Part shown: positions 45,018 to 56,000 of the stretch, piece by piece
How positions within the stretch are numbered: position 1 is the first letter of the stretch
How the letters are laid out: every line of letters starts with the position of its first letter
NCBI RefSeq assembly: GCF_004793545.1
Contig: NZ_SRYA01000021.1
Coordinates: forward strand, 1-64,000
Direction: 5' to 3'
Length of the DNA stretch: 64,000 bases
Source of the DNA: Petralouisia muris
GTDB taxonomy: Bacteria; Bacillota; Clostridia; Lachnospirales; Lachnospiraceae
The notes under the pieces: model-generated
Databases searched by the model: none
The model's input: only the letters and a program-made list of their open reading frames with translations
What the model was told of the DNA's origin: nothing
Program-made: the position numbers and the translations under genes

Positions 45018-45926
45018 TTATGCAGATAATTCTGAGTTTTTTACCATAATTTGTATTGCCTGCTTCTGATTTCTTATTTCTACCTCACTGTGAGTTCCGC
45101 CGTATTCTCCATCCAGCGTCCAAGGGATCTCCTCTAAACTTTTGATATACAAGCTGTCTGTCTTAAAGGTATAGATAGAATCGGTATTATCAATCAGATT
45201 TGTAAGGCTGCCGATAATTTCATTCAGCTCTATGGGATTTCCGGGCATGCGGATCAGGGTTACTTCAAAGAGCCCGTCATCCAACTGGACATTTTTCCCG
45301 GTAATGTTCTTAAAGCCTCCTGCTGAGGTAGAATTTGTCACCATGCCGTAGATAAATTCATCCTCTATGGTCTGCCCTTCCCAGATAACCTGAAGATGGA
45401 AAGACTGAATGGATGGAAGCCGTTTCAGCCCTTCCAGGATATATGCGATATGTCCAATCCGGTTCTTCAATTCCTGGCTGGTGGCATAGGATACATCTGT
45501 AAACAGACCGAAGGCTGCAATATAGACAAAATAATCCTCATTAAATTTCCCAATATCACAAGAAAAAGGAATCCCATTTACTGCGATTTCCGCCGCCTGC
45601 TCCACACCTTTGGGAATATCCAGGGAATTAGCAAAATCATTGGTGCTTCCTGACGGGATATAGCCGATAGGGGTCTTGCTGTCCCCGCACATCATTCCTG
45701 TCACCACTTCATCTAACGTACCGTCTCCGCCGCTGCATACCACCAGTTCATATTCCCCAGCCCGCTCTTTTACCAGCTCCATGGCGTCCTGGGCTTTCTG
45801 GGTGGGATAAACTGTAACCTCATATCCGCTTTTCACAAACTGATCCACAATCTCAAACAGCTTACTTTTTATCTGGCCCTTTCCGGAAAAAGGGTTGAAT
45901 ACGAATAAAAGCTTCCTTATTTCCAT
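45018..45926 (-). CDS. diacylglycerol kinase-type lipid kinase
   Basis: Lipid kinase of 302 aa (DagK/YegS/sphingosine kinase fold). Motifs are VFNPFSGKGQ for phosphate binding, VCSGGDGTLDEVVTG for nucleotide binding and IPSGSTNDFANSL. It likely phosphorylates diacylglycerol released by lipoteichoic acid synthesis, though the exact lipid is unproven. GGAGG precedes ATG 45926, 38 bases after whiA. Confidence 0.92.
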   Translation of the reverse strand: MEIRKLLFVFNPFSGKGQIKSKLFEIVDQFVKSGYEVTVYPTQKAQDAMELVKERAGEYELVVCSGGDGTLDEVVTGMMCGDSKTPIGYIPSGSTNDFANSLDIPKGVEQAAEIAVNGIPFSCDIGKFNEDYFVYIAAFGLFTDVSYATSQELKNRIGHIAYILEGLKRLPSIQSFHLQVIWEGQTIEDEFIYGMVTNSTSAGGFKNITGKNVQLDDGLFEVTLIRMPGNPIELNEIIGSLTNLIDNTDSIYTFKTDSLYIKSLEEIPWTLDGEYGGTHSEVEIRNQKQAIQIMVKNSELSA

Positions 45927-45964
45927 AGTTCCTCCAAATTTCCTGTCTGCAAAAATACTGTCTG

Positions 45965-46924
45965 CTACCCATTTCCTGTCTCTGCCTGCCGAAACTCTTC
46001 TGCCAGCTCAGATAATTTACGCAGCCGGTGATTCACCCCGGACTTGCCCACTGCCGGCTCCAGATATGCGCCCAGCTCCTTTAAGGGCGCCTGGGGATAC
46101 TCCAGGCGCACCAGCGCAATCTCCCTTAAATTATCCGGCAGGCTGTCCAGCCCCCTGGTATTTTTGATATAATTGATATCCTCCAGCTGCTTCACTGCCG
46201 CGCTGACAGTTTTATTGATATTGGCTGTTTCACAATTTACCTTACGGTTGACAGAATTGCGCATTTCCTTTATAATCCGCACATTTTCCAGATTCAGCAA
46301 AGACACATGGGCTTCCATAATATTTAACATATCCACAATCTGTGAACCCTCTTTTAAGTATACCACATGGTTCTTCTTTCGCATCACAACCTTTGCGTCC
46401 ATTTCAAAGCTATTAATAATTTCCATCAACTGCCTGGCTTTTCCCTCTCCGGTGCAGACAATCTCAAAATGATAAGATTTTTCCGGATCGCTCATGGAGC
46501 CTGCGCTCAAAAAAGCCCCACGGATAAAAGCCCTGCGGCAGCAGGATTTCTGTACCAGAAGGCCATTTACCAGTTCTCTGGTTCTGATATCCTCATTTTT
46601 CTCATTCCGCCATTTCACCGCCTGCAGCACACGCTTCACTTCTCGTTCCCCAAAGAGGGAAATCACAAAGGTTCTGCTCTTGTGAAGATAAATATTCTGC
46701 CGTACAGCTATCCGGCACGTGACCTGAAAGGTTTTCTTCATCAGGATAAAATATTTCCGGGCAAGGAGAAGATTCTCTGTGTAAATCCTCAGAATATGTT
46801 CTCCGCCTGCCTCCTCTGTCTTTCCTGCAAAGCTCAAAATTGCCGCAATTTCTGCAATTCGGCAATGCCTGCTTTCGGAAACCTGGCGCACCAGTTCTTC
46901 CTTTACCTGACCGGAAAAAGACAT
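45965..46924 (-). CDS. whiA: sporulation/cell division regulator WhiA
   Basis: WhiA of 319 aa: an N-terminal homing-endonuclease-like fold (CRIAEIAAILSFAGK, CCRRAFIRGAFLSAGSMSDP) and a C-terminal helix-turn-helix (ALVRLEYPQAPLKELGAYL, PAVGKSGVNHRLRKL). It binds DNA and affects division and, in spore formers, development. GGGAGG precedes ATG 46924. It follows rapZ by 95 bases. The YvcK gene that usually stands between rapZ and whiA is absent. Confidence 0.94.
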   Translation of the reverse strand: MSFSGQVKEELVRQVSESRHCRIAEIAAILSFAGKTEEAGGEHILRIYTENLLLARKYFILMKKTFQVTCRIAVRQNIYLHKSRTFVISLFGEREVKRVLQAVKWRNEKNEDIRTRELVNGLLVQKSCCRRAFIRGAFLSAGSMSDPEKSYHFEIVCTGEGKARQLMEIINSFEMDAKVVMRKKNHVVYLKEGSQIVDMLNIMEAHVSLLNLENVRIIKEMRNSVNRKVNCETANINKTVSAAVKQLEDINYIKNTRGLDSLPDNLREIALVRLEYPQAPLKELGAYLEPAVGKSGVNHRLRKLSELAEEFRQAETGNG

Positions 46925-47019
46925 AACGCTTTCCTCCCGCTGTTTTCCCTTGCTTAGCGCTCAATTCCGCCCGGGACATTCCTTTGGCAATTCGGTTTCC
47001 AAATTCCTGGCTTATCCCT

Positions 47020-47895
47020 TTACTTATTGCGCAGTGCATCTTTCTGGATATCTCTGTGGTCAATTTTGATTCCAAATTCCTTCTGATTCTTCAACCGTTC
47101 AAAAAGTCCGTTGGCAAGGGTGACGGAACGGTGTTTTCCGCCGGTGCACCCTATGCTGATCACAAGGGCTGTTTTTCCCTCTGTAATATAATAGGGAATC
47201 AGAAATTTCACCATCTCTTCCAGCTTATCTAAAAACTGACCCGCTTCCGAATACTGCATGACATAATCCTGTATTTCCCTGTCGTTTCCCGTCTTAGCCC
47301 GCAGTCCCTCCACATAATAGGGATTGGGCAGGAACCGGACGTCAAATACCAAATCGGAATCTGTAGGAATTCCATACTTAAATCCAAAAGATACTATCGT
47401 CACAAACAGATTCTTGTAATCCTGATTCTGAACAAAAATCTTCTCCAGCTCCGCTTTCAATTCCCTGGTCAGCATATTGCTGGTGTCCACAATATAATCT
47501 GCCTGCTTCCGCAAAAACTCCAGACGTCTCCGTTCCTTCTGTATCCCCTTGTCCACCCGCTCCCCTGCTGCAAGGGGATGGGTGCGTCTTGTCTCTTTAT
47601 ATCTTTTTACCAGAACTTCATCGGCTGAATCCAGATAGAGAATGTCAAAATCAATTCCTGTCTGATTCAGCTCATCTAACACATTCTGCAATTCATCCAA
47701 GGCCTGCCCGCTGCGGATATCCACTCCCACGGCTGCCTTCTGCAGCTCTCCTCCCGACACATTCACCAGTTCCGCAAACTTTTCAATCAATGCAATCGGC
47801 AGATTATCCACACAGAAATATCCAATATCTTCCATTATCTTCAGCGCCGTACTTTTCCCGGCGCCGGACATTCCTGTTAAAATCACAAATTTCAA
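47020..47895 (-). CDS. rapZ: RNase adapter protein RapZ (nucleotide-binding)
   Basis: P-loop protein of 291 aa (YvcJ/YhbJ/RapZ). Walker A is GMSGAGKSTAL. The C-terminal domain includes VSFGFKYGIPTDSDLVFDVRFLPNPYY and SIGCTGGKHRSVTLAN. In enterobacteria it targets small RNAs for degradation and senses UDP-GlcNAc precursors; in Bacillota the role is less clear. The start is TTG 47895, fixed by GGGAGG 7 bases upstream and by family alignment at KFVILTGMSG. It is 28 bases after murB. Confidence 0.94.
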   Translation of the reverse strand: MKFVILTGMSGAGKSTALKIMEDIGYFCVDNLPIALIEKFAELVNVSGGELQKAAVGVDIRSGQALDELQNVLDELNQTGIDFDILYLDSADEVLVKRYKETRRTHPLAAGERVDKGIQKERRRLEFLRKQADYIVDTSNMLTRELKAELEKIFVQNQDYKNLFVTIVSFGFKYGIPTDSDLVFDVRFLPNPYYVEGLRAKTGNDREIQDYVMQYSEAGQFLDKLEEMVKFLIPYYITEGKTALVISIGCTGGKHRSVTLANGLFERLKNQKEFGIKIDHRDIQKDALRNK

Positions 47896-47923
47896 TTCAT
47901 TTCCTCCCTAATACTCAGGCCAG

Positions 47924-48832
47924 CTAGAATTCTCCTATGAATTTTACCTCCGGCTCCAGACGCACCCCAAACTGTGTCTCCACCTTTTCCTGCACATCTG
48001 TAATAAGCTGACGGATGTCTGCAGAAACAGCGTTGTCTTTGTTGATGACAAAACCGCAGTGTTTTTCTGAAACCTGGGCCCCTCCTACCTGATATCCCCG
48101 AAGCCCGGCGTCCTGTATTAATTTACCTGCAAAATAGCCCTCCGGCCGCTTAAAGGTACTTCCGGCGCTTGGAAATTCCAAAGGCTGCTTCGCCACTCTC
48201 TGCTTCTTCAGTTCCTCCATCCGCTGACAGATTTCTTCTGATTTCCCTTTGGCAAGCTGCATCTTTGCCTCCAGTACAATATACCGGTTCTTTGGAATAC
48301 AGCTGTGCCGGTATCCCAGCTCCAGTTCCCCTGCCTCAAGCTCCAGTTCCTGCCCTGCAGGAGTCAGAACTGCCACACTTTTTATAATCTGCTTCATTTC
48401 TCCGCCGTAGGCTCCTGCATTCATCACCACTGCCCCGCCTACGCTTCCCGGAATTCCAGAGGCAAATTCCATACCTGTCAGTTCCTTTTGGGCGGCATGC
48501 CTGGCCACAGAAGACAAAAGCGCTCCTGCTTCTGCAGTAATCTGCTCTCCATTTACAGAAATTTTATTCATCTTTCTCCCGATTTCCATCACCAGTCCCC
48601 TGATGCCCTTGTCCCCCACCAGCAAATTGCTGCCGTTGCCGATTACCATCCAGGGAATGCCAAATCTGCTGCACAGAGAGATTACCGGCTGAACCTGCCG
48701 CCGTTTTGGCCGTACATAATACTCTGCCGGCCCTCCGGTGCGGAAGGTCACGTGGCTTTTCATATCTTCCTCTAACGCCCACTGATCCTCTCGTAAAATC
48801 GTCTGCAGATGCTCTAAAAATTCTTCCTTCAC
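47924..48832 (-). CDS. murB: UDP-N-acetylenolpyruvoylglucosamine reductase
   Basis: FAD enzyme of 302 aa that makes UDP-MurNAc for peptidoglycan. FAD-binding signatures: VTFRTGGPAEYYVRPK, VIGNGSNLLVGDKGIRG, MEFASGIPGSVGGAVVMNAGAYGGE. The catalytic region GSTFKRPEGYFAGKLIQDAGLRG shows the type II arrangement. The start is GTG 48832, with GAGG 8 bases upstream; the overlapping ATG is out of frame. It starts directly after the peptidase stop. Confidence 0.95.
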   Translation of the reverse strand: MKEEFLEHLQTILREDQWALEEDMKSHVTFRTGGPAEYYVRPKRRQVQPVISLCSRFGIPWMVIGNGSNLLVGDKGIRGLVMEIGRKMNKISVNGEQITAEAGALLSSVARHAAQKELTGMEFASGIPGSVGGAVVMNAGAYGGEMKQIIKSVAVLTPAGQELELEAGELELGYRHSCIPKNRYIVLEAKMQLAKGKSEEICQRMEELKKQRVAKQPLEFPSAGSTFKRPEGYFAGKLIQDAGLRGYQVGGAQVSEKHCGFVINKDNAVSADIRQLITDVQEKVETQFGVRLEPEVKFIGEF

Positions 48833-48833
48833 A

Positions 48834-50228
48834 TTATGCCTCTTTCAAAAATGCTCTATAGCCCAATTTTGCTTCATAAAGATCCACTTTACTGATAATT
48901 TCCCAGGGTGCATGCATATTCAGCACTGGTACGCCGCTGTCAATGACCGACATATTATAATTTGCCAGAATATATGCGATGGTTCCGCCGCCTCCCTGAT
49001 CTACCTTGCCCAGCTCTGAGGTCTGGAAGGACACATGGTTATCATCCATAATCCTGCGAAGCTCCGCCATATATTCCGGATTGGCGTCGTTGGAGCCGCC
49101 TTTTCCTCTGGAGCCTGTGTATTTATTAAATACCAGGCCGTTTCCGAAATAAGCAGCATTCTTCTTCTCCATAACCGACGCGTACAGGGGATCGTAAGCT
49201 GCGCTCACATCTGAGGAAAGCACCTTGGAATTGCTCATGGCACGGTTGAACACAATCTGGTCGAAACCTTTCATATTATTTAAAATCTCTGCCACCGTAT
49301 AGGCAAAGAACTGTGACTCCATGCCGGTTGCCCCTACGCTTCCGATTTCTTCCTTGTCTACTAACAGGCACACGCTGGTTTTCTCGCAGACGCCTGCCTC
49401 TGCAATTGCCGCAAAAGACGGATAGGCGCATACTCTGTCATCATGTCCATATCCCATAATCATACTGCGGTCAAAGCCGTAATCCCTTGCCTTTCCAGCC
49501 GGAACCACCTCAATTTCCGCAGACAGAAAATCCTCTTCTTCTATATTGTATTGTTCCTTTAAAATATTCAGTACATTTGTTTTGACTGTCTCTTTGGCCT
49601 TTTTCTCATCCTCTTCGCTTTCAAAGGGAATGCTGCCTACCAGCACATCCAGGTTTTCTCCTTCAATTACCTTGGATGCTTTCTTTTCCATCTGGTCTGC
49701 AGACAGATGGATCAGCAAATCGCTGACGCCGAATACCGGATCCTCTTCTTTCTCTCCAATATTTACAACCACTTTCGTTCCGTCTTTTTTCACAATAACT
49801 CCGTGAAGGGCCAAAGGCAGCGTTACCCATTGGTATTTCTTGACGCCGCCGTAATAGTGAGTATCCAAAAGCGCCAACTCCGTATCTTCATACAGGGGCA
49901 CCTGTTTTAAATCCAGTCTGGGAGAATCAATATGGGCCCCCAGAATATTCATACCCTGTTCTAAGGGCTGTTTCCCTATGACAAACAATGCCAGCAGCTT
50001 TCCCATATTTTCCGCATAAATTTTATCTCCGGCCTGAAGGGTTCTTCCTGACGCCAGAACCTCCTTCAAATCCTCAAAGCCTGCCGCTTCTGCCTGCGCA
50101 ATCAGCTCTGTGACGCACTCTCTTTCTGTCTTGCAGTCAGAAATAAATTTCTTATATTTTTCTCCAAAGGCAAATATTTCCTCACGCTTTCCTTCCGGAT
50201 ATTTTTTCCATGCATTTTTTCTTTCCAT
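48834..50228 (-). CDS. M18 family aspartyl aminopeptidase
   Basis: Zinc aminopeptidase of 464 aa. Metal-binding and catalytic blocks are visible: NILGAHIDSPRLDLK, VCLLVDKEEIGSVGATGMES, MSNSKVLSSDVSAAYDP and VPVLNMHAPWEIISK. ATG 50228 follows AGGAGG 8 bases upstream. It lies between hprK and murB and is likely a cytoplasmic peptide-recycling enzyme. Confidence 0.94.
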   Translation of the reverse strand: MERKNAWKKYPEGKREEIFAFGEKYKKFISDCKTERECVTELIAQAEAAGFEDLKEVLASGRTLQAGDKIYAENMGKLLALFVIGKQPLEQGMNILGAHIDSPRLDLKQVPLYEDTELALLDTHYYGGVKKYQWVTLPLALHGVIVKKDGTKVVVNIGEKEEDPVFGVSDLLIHLSADQMEKKASKVIEGENLDVLVGSIPFESEEDEKKAKETVKTNVLNILKEQYNIEEEDFLSAEIEVVPAGKARDYGFDRSMIMGYGHDDRVCAYPSFAAIAEAGVCEKTSVCLLVDKEEIGSVGATGMESQFFAYTVAEILNNMKGFDQIVFNRAMSNSKVLSSDVSAAYDPLYASVMEKKNAAYFGNGLVFNKYTGSRGKGGSNDANPEYMAELRRIMDDNHVSFQTSELGKVDQGGGGTIAYILANYNMSVIDSGVPVLNMHAPWEIISKVDLYEAKLGYRAFLKEA

Positions 50229-50263
50229 TGGTTCTTCCTCCTGATTCTTATTTTGCAAATATT

Positions 50264-51208
50264 TTATTCTTCCAGCTCATCATCATCGGTTTTCTGCAGA
50301 TTCTCCTGTACCCTGCGATACAACTCTTTTGCCGCATTGTAACCCATTTTCTTCTGTCTGTGGTTGACGGCCGCTGACTCGCAGATGACAGCCAGATTAC
50401 GGCCCGGACGTATGGGAAGAGAATGGCACACCACCTTGTTTCCAAGAAATTCTGTATATTCTTCTTCCAGGCCCAGCCTGTCATACTCATTATCCTTCTT
50501 CCAGTCTTCCAGCTTAATCACCAGATCGATGTTCTGTTTCTCTTTGACGCATTCCACTCCATAGAGGGTCTTTACGTCAATGATCCCTACGCCCCGCAAT
50601 TCGATAAAATATCTTGTAATATCCGGCGCGGTGCCTACCAGGGTACGTTTATTGATCTTGCGGATTTCTACCACGTCATCACTGACCAGACGGTGTCCCC
50701 GGCGAATCAGCTCCAATGCAGCCTCACTTTTTCCAATGCCGCTTTCTCCCATAATCAAAAGTCCTTCGCCGTAAACATCCACCAGAACTCCGTGAATGGA
50801 AATGCAGGGCGCTAACACCTCTCCCAGATAATAAATCAGTTCAGCCATAAATGCGGAAGTTCCATAATCTGTGGAAAGTACGGGGGTGTCATTTTCCGTT
50901 GCAATCCTGAGAAAATCCGAATCCGGTTCCAAATCCCGGCTGAAAATCACACAGGGAACCTGATAAGACAGAAACTTCCGGTATACATCCAACTTTTCCT
51001 GCTGGCTTAATTTCTGCACATAAGTATGTTCCACCCTGCCGATAATTTCAATTCTGCTTTTCTCAAAATGGTCAAAATATCCTGTAAGCTGCAATGCCGG
51101 ACGGTTGACTTCTGCCGTAGTAACTTTTCGGTTCCGGATATCTATCTCCGGATTCAGTACTTTTAAGTTCATTTTTTCTACTATTTTTTTTACACTTACG
51201 CCTTTCAT
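50264..51208 (-). CDS. hprK: HPr kinase/phosphorylase
   Basis: HprK/P of 314 aa phosphorylates and dephosphorylates Ser46 of HPr, linking glycolytic state to carbon catabolite control. The P-loop is GESGIGKSEAALELI, the signature block LRGVGIIDVKTLYGV, and the capping region RPGRNLAVICESAAVNHRQK. ATG 51208 has AAAGGAG upstream. It lies between uvrC and the M18 peptidase gene; no ptsH is in the window. Confidence 0.95.
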   Translation of the reverse strand: MKGVSVKKIVEKMNLKVLNPEIDIRNRKVTTAEVNRPALQLTGYFDHFEKSRIEIIGRVEHTYVQKLSQQEKLDVYRKFLSYQVPCVIFSRDLEPDSDFLRIATENDTPVLSTDYGTSAFMAELIYYLGEVLAPCISIHGVLVDVYGEGLLIMGESGIGKSEAALELIRRGHRLVSDDVVEIRKINKRTLVGTAPDITRYFIELRGVGIIDVKTLYGVECVKEKQNIDLVIKLEDWKKDNEYDRLGLEEEYTEFLGNKVVCHSLPIRPGRNLAVICESAAVNHRQKKMGYNAAKELYRRVQENLQKTDDDELEE

Positions 51209-51333
51209 CCGCATCTCCTTTCTTTCAGTTGGATGTTCCGGGCATAGCCTTTGGCGGCACAATTATTTTGCATTATGTTTTGCCTGACAGCCCAAAAATT
51301 CATGGCTGATTCTCTCACTTAATCTTATCACAG

Positions 51334-53217
51334 TTATGATTCTTCTTCAATATCACCTCTGTGGAAAAATTCATAAACTGCCCTGGCCGCCCGCTCGTTC
51401 ATAGAAGGAATTTCCGCCAATGTCTCTATCTGGGCGTTCCGGATTTCCTCCAGTGACTGAAAGGCCCGCATCAGCGCTTTTCTCCTTGCAGCGCCGATGC
51501 CTGGAATATCATCCAATACGGAATGCACCTGCTCCTTGCTCCTTAAGGATCTGTGGTATTCAATGGCAAACCGGTGGGCCTCATCCTGAATTCTTGTAAT
51601 CAGCTTGAATCCCTCTCCATGCCTGTCAATGGGGATCTCCTGATTTAGATAGTATAACCCGCGGGTGCGGTGATTATCATCCTTTACCATGCCGCAAACG
51701 GGAATATGAAGCCCCAGCTCTTCCAAAACCTTCTGCGCAACATTCACCTGCCCTTTCCCGCCGTCCATCATAATCAGATCCGGAAACCGGGTAAAGCTTC
51801 CATAGTCATTTTCCAGATTCCGTTCCTTTAATTCTTCCTGCTCTCTCATGCCGTGGGAAAACCGTCTGGTCAGCACCTCATGCATGGAGCCGTAATCATC
51901 CGGCCCGGTTACTGTGCGCAATTTAAACTTACGATAATCGCTGCGTTTGGGTTTCCCTTTCTCATACACCACCATGGAACCCACCGTTTCAAATCCGCTG
52001 ATATTGGAAATATCATATGCTTCCACCCGTTTCAAATCCTCCAATTCCAGCAGTTTTCCGATCTCTCTTAAAGCGCCGATAGTTCTTCCTTCTTCCCGCT
52101 TGATTTTCTCTTTATCCTGTGTCAGAACCATGGCAGCGTTCTGGGCTGCAAGTTCCACCAGCTTCTCCTTGGTTCCTTTCTTCGGCACATGGAGATACAC
52201 TCTCTGCCCACGTTTCTGGCTCAGCCATTCTTCAATAACTTCCCTCTCCTCAATCTCCTCCTGTATGACCAGTTCCCTTGGAATAAAGGGCGTCCCTGCA
52301 TAAAACTGTTTCAGGAAGGTGGCAAGGATCTGGGATCTGGTATTCTCATCGCTGCCAATATTTACATGAAAATGATCTCTTCCGATCAGCCTGCCGTCCC
52401 GGATAAAAAATACCTGGACCACTGCATCCTCTTCGTCCGCCGCCATAGCAATAAGATCCTTATCTTCTCCATCTGAACTGGTAATCTTCTGCTTTTGGGC
52501 AATCTGCTTCACCGCCTTTAACAATTCCCGATATTCAATGGCCTTCTCAAAATTCATGTCCTCAGAAGCAGCCTGCATCTTCTCTTCCAGTTCTTTTATC
52601 ACCGGCTGATAATTTCCGTTGAGAAATTCCAGCGCTCTGCCTATCTGCCTGCGGTAATCCTCTTTGCTGACATTCCCCTGGCAGGGCGCCGTGCATTGGT
52701 GAATATGGTAATTCAGGCAGGGCCGCTCTTTCCCAATATCTTTGGGCAGCAAACGATTGCAAGTGCGCAGTGTATAGATTTTCTGAATCAGTTCTATGGT
52801 ATCCTTTACTGCGCCTGCACTGGTGTAGGGCCCGAAATAGCGGGATTTGTCCTTTTTCATCTGACGTGAAAAGAGGACTCTGGGAAAATCTTCTCCCAGC
52901 GTCACTCTAATATAAGGATATGTCTTGTCATCCCTCAGCATAGTATTATATTTGGGGCGATGTTCTTTGATCAGGTTGCATTCCAGAATCAGGGCTTCCA
53001 GCTCAGAATCGGTGATAATATATTCAAACCGTTCAATCTGCCTTACCATCTGATCCTTTTTCAGCCCTTCATTGTGGCTTGGCCGAAAATACTGCCGTAC
53101 CCGATTCCGCAGGCTAACCGCCTTTCCAATGTAAATAATGGTATCCTTCTTATCATGCATCAGATACACTCCCGGCTTCTGGGGGAGCTTTTTCAATTCT
53201 TCCTGAATATCAAACAT
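51334..53217 (-). CDS. uvrC: excinuclease ABC subunit C
   Basis: Nucleotide excision repair nuclease of 627 aa. Domains in order: GIY-YIG ([20 protein letters not shown]), Cys-rich loop ([26 protein letters not shown]), UVR motif, RNase H-like nuclease ([31 protein letters not shown]) and a C-terminal helix-hairpin-helix pair ([19 protein letters not shown]). Its ATG overlaps the ftsH stop by one base (TAATG), so the two are coupled. Confidence 0.97.
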   Translation of the reverse strand: MFDIQEELKKLPQKPGVYLMHDKKDTIIYIGKAVSLRNRVRQYFRPSHNEGLKKDQMVRQIERFEYIITDSELEALILECNLIKEHRPKYNTMLRDDKTYPYIRVTLGEDFPRVLFSRQMKKDKSRYFGPYTSAGAVKDTIELIQKIYTLRTCNRLLPKDIGKERPCLNYHIHQCTAPCQGNVSKEDYRRQIGRALEFLNGNYQPVIKELEEKMQAASEDMNFEKAIEYRELLKAVKQIAQKQKITSSDGEDKDLIAMAADEEDAVVQVFFIRDGRLIGRDHFHVNIGSDENTRSQILATFLKQFYAGTPFIPRELVIQEEIEEREVIEEWLSQKRGQRVYLHVPKKGTKEKLVELAAQNAAMVLTQDKEKIKREEGRTIGALREIGKLLELEDLKRVEAYDISNISGFETVGSMVVYEKGKPKRSDYRKFKLRTVTGPDDYGSMHEVLTRRFSHGMREQEELKERNLENDYGSFTRFPDLIMMDGGKGQVNVAQKVLEELGLHIPVCGMVKDDNHRTRGLYYLNQEIPIDRHGEGFKLITRIQDEAHRFAIEYHRSLRSKEQVHSVLDDIPGIGAARRKALMRAFQSLEEIRNAQIETLAEIPSMNERAARAVYEFFHRGDIEEES

Positions 53218-55733
53218 TACTTCAATTCCTTTAACAATTGATCCAGATAATCTTCCTCAGCTTCCTCTTTTTTTTCTGGCTGCGGCTTCTCCTGCACGGA
53301 CGCTTCTCCTTTCACAGGGACGCTCTTTCCTTTCTTACCGCTGCCTTTTTTCGCTGGGAAGAAGCCCAGTTCTTCCGGAGTAGATAGCTCCAGTGAAGCC
53401 GGCTTCGGATCTTTCTTTGCTTCTGCGGGCTTCGCTTCGTTCTTTGTCTCTACATCCGCAGGCTTAAGCTCTTCCTTTGTCTCTACATCCGCAGGCTTCG
53501 CCTCTTCTTCTGAGACGGTTTCCTGCACTTTGGGCATGTTGACCATTACAGGAATAAGCTCTACCTCCGTCTCTGATTTGGCCTCATCCCCTGAACTTCT
53601 GTCCTCCCGCTGCAATGCCGTCAGCTCTCCGGGAAGTTCTTCTCCTTCCAATGTATTCACTTCCAGACTCTGTTCCTTTGGCAAATCCTCCTCTTTCGCT
53701 CTGGTATTCTCAGGAGACAAATCCTCTTTCGCCCCGGTAATTTCCGGGGGCAAATCCTCTTCCTTCAGAGTATTCACCAGTATTTCTTCTTCCTTCACTT
53801 CCCAGCTTTTGGCGCTTTCTGCCTGAAAGCCTTCCGCCGCCTTCTCCGCCTCTGTCTTCTCTTCCGGCTCCGGAATTCCTTTTAATTCTCGGAAAATCTT
53901 CATAAATTCTTTGCCAGTGATGGTCTCATGTTCATAGAGATGCTGGGAAATCTTATCCAGAATTTCCCTGTTCTCCAGAAGCAGACGGGTTGCCTCGTCA
54001 TAGCTTTCTTTGAGAATTTTCATTACTTCCTGATCGATCTGGGCCGCTGTCTCTTCGCCGCAGTTTAAGCTGGCTCTTCCATCCAGATACTGGTTCTCAA
54101 TGGTTACCAGCCCCATCAGGCCGAATTTCTCTGACATACCATACTGGGTTACCATGGCCCTGGCAATCTTCGTTGCCTGCTCAATATCGTTGGAAGCGCC
54201 TGTGGTTACGGAATCAAATACAATCTCTTCTGCAGCGCGGCCGCCCATATAAGTAACAAGATGAGCTACCAGCTCATTCTTGGTCATAAGGAATTTTTCT
54301 TCTTCGGGCACCTGCATGGTATAGCCAAGGGCTCCCATGGTCCTGGGGACAATGGTAATCTTCTGCACCGGCTCCGCATCTTTCTGCAAGGCGGTAACCA
54401 GGGCGTGTCCCACTTCGTGGTAGGCCACCATTTTCTTCTCTTTCGGCCCCATAATCCGGTCCTTTTTCTCTTTTCCGGCAATGACCACTTCCACAGATTC
54501 AAATAAATCGCTCTGGTTTACATATTTCCGGCCCTGCTTTACCGCATTGATGGCCGCTTCATTAATCATATTGGCAAGATCTGAACCTACTGCCCCGGAG
54601 GTTGCCAGCGCAATAGCGTCCAAATCTACGGAATCATCCAGCAGTACATTCTTAGCATGCACCTTCAGCGTCTCTACCCTTCCCTTTAAATCCGGTTTAT
54701 CTACAATAATCCTCCGGTCAAAACGCCCAGGACGCAGCAGCGCCTTATCCAGCACCTCCGGACGGTTGGTAGCCGCCAAAATTAAAAGCCCCTTGGATGT
54801 ATCGAATCCATCCATTTCTGCCAGAAGCTGATTCAAGGTCTGCTCTCTTTCATCATTGCCGCCGTATCTGGTATCGCGGCTCTTGCCGATAGCGTCAATT
54901 TCGTCAATAAAAATAATACAGGGAGCCTGCTTCTGGGCTTCTTTAAACAAGTCCCGGACACGGGAGGCGCCCACGCCTACAAACATCTCTACAAAATCGG
55001 AACCTGCCAGTGAGAAGAAGGGCACCTTCGCCTCTCCTGCCACTGCTTTTGCCAACAGTGTTTTCCCTGTTCCGGGAGGTCCTACCAGCAGTGCGCCCTT
55101 GGGCAGCTTGGCTCCGATATCCGTATATTTCCTGGGATTGTGCAGAAAATCCACAACCTCCTGCAGGGATTCCTTTGCCTCATCCTGTCCCGCCACATCC
55201 TTAAAGGTAACGCCTGTGGACTTCTCCACGTAGACTTTCGCTGTTGTTTTTCCAACTCCCATCATACCGCCGCTTCCCATTTTACGGAAAATCAAGAAAT
55301 ACAGCAAAACCCATACCAGCACCAGCGGAAGGATATAGCTTAACATATTCCACATAATTACAGAAGAAACATCTTCCACCGTTCCGCCAAATTTGACGCC
55401 ATGCTCTTTCAGAAGAGGGAGCAGGCTCTCATCGTTAAGCTCTGCCGTATAATAATTAATTCGGTATAATTTATTCTCTCCTTTGGGAGTAATGTTAATT
55501 CTGCTGGATGTGAAGGTTACAGACTCTACCTTGTCCTTCTCTACCATATCTATAAACTCAGAATATGTGATTTCTTTGTTGGTGGCGTCTTTGGCGCAGC
55601 TATTCAGCAAGCTTGTCAAAAACAGCACCAGCAATGCGGCCAGAATAAAAATCATAATTGTCATGCCATTTTTATTATTGCCGCTATTATTATTATTGCC
55701 GCCGTTATTATTATTGTTTCCTTTGTTCTCCAT
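53217..55733 (-). CDS. ftsH: ATP-dependent zinc metalloprotease FtsH with long acidic tail
   Basis: Membrane AAA protease of 838 aa. An Asn-rich N-terminus (about 20 residues) precedes TM1 ([20 protein letters not shown]), an extracytoplasmic domain and TM2. Walker A is [13 protein letters not shown], Walker [12 protein letters not shown], and zinc site HEVGHAL. The body ends near residue 620. About 220 more residues form an acidic Glu/Lys/Pro-rich tail with imperfect repeats (KPADVETK), absent from standard FtsH of 600-650 aa, ending with a short basic-acidic segment. It has its own promoter. Confidence 0.95.
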   Translation of the reverse strand: MENKGNNNNNGGNNNNSGNNKNGMTIMIFILAALLVLFLTSLLNSCAKDATNKEITYSEFIDMVEKDKVESVTFTSSRINITPKGENKLYRINYYTAELNDESLLPLLKEHGVKFGGTVEDVSSVIMWNMLSYILPLVLVWVLLYFLIFRKMGSGGMMGVGKTTAKVYVEKSTGVTFKDVAGQDEAKESLQEVVDFLHNPRKYTDIGAKLPKGALLVGPPGTGKTLLAKAVAGEAKVPFFSLAGSDFVEMFVGVGASRVRDLFKEAQKQAPCIIFIDEIDAIGKSRDTRYGGNDEREQTLNQLLAEMDGFDTSKGLLILAATNRPEVLDKALLRPGRFDRRIIVDKPDLKGRVETLKVHAKNVLLDDSVDLDAIALATSGAVGSDLANMINEAAINAVKQGRKYVNQSDLFESVEVVIAGKEKKDRIMGPKEKKMVAYHEVGHALVTALQKDAEPVQKITIVPRTMGALGYTMQVPEEEKFLMTKNELVAHLVTYMGGRAAEEIVFDSVTTGASNDIEQATKIARAMVTQYGMSEKFGLMGLVTIENQYLDGRASLNCGEETAAQIDQEVMKILKESYDEATRLLLENREILDKISQHLYEHETITGKEFMKIFRELKGIPEPEEKTEAEKAAEGFQAESAKSWEVKEEEILVNTLKEEDLPPEITGAKEDLSPENTRAKEEDLPKEQSLEVNTLEGEELPGELTALQREDRSSGDEAKSETEVELIPVMVNMPKVQETVSEEEAKPADVETKEELKPADVETKNEAKPAEAKKDPKPASLELSTPEELGFFPAKKGSGKKGKSVPVKGEASVQEKPQPEKKEEAEEDYLDQLLKELK

Positions 55734-55782
55734 TTATTTCCTCCTGCATGCTGCAACATTCTGTTTCACAGCGCCTTTTTCA

Positions 55783-55811
55783 ATTATATGTGTATTTGAC
55801 CTGAAAATCAA
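55783..55811 (-). promoter_or_regulatory. promoter of ftsH
   Basis: On the minus strand TTGATT (55806-55811), 17-base spacer, perfect TATAAT (55783-55788), about 50 bases before the ftsH ATG. Confidence 0.8.
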
Positions 55812-55942
55812 TACAATTCTCCGAAACTTTCGGGAACAATTTCTAAAGTTTTTATAAACAGTATTCCAATATTAATGACATTCTTATTACAATTAATTGA
55901 AGATTTTCACCAAAAGTTCTGGCATTCTTCCCACACAGGTTG

Positions 55943-55948
55943 TATAAT
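55943..55948 (+). promoter_or_regulatory. −10 box of pyrG
   Basis: TATAAT on the plus strand, 53 bases before the pyrG ATG, without a convincing −35. No pyrG-type attenuator hairpin was found in the short leader. Confidence 0.5.
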
Positions 55949-56000
55949 GAGTTAGTTATATTTCGTAAAAATGTTCACAACTATAAAGGAGGAGCTTCCT

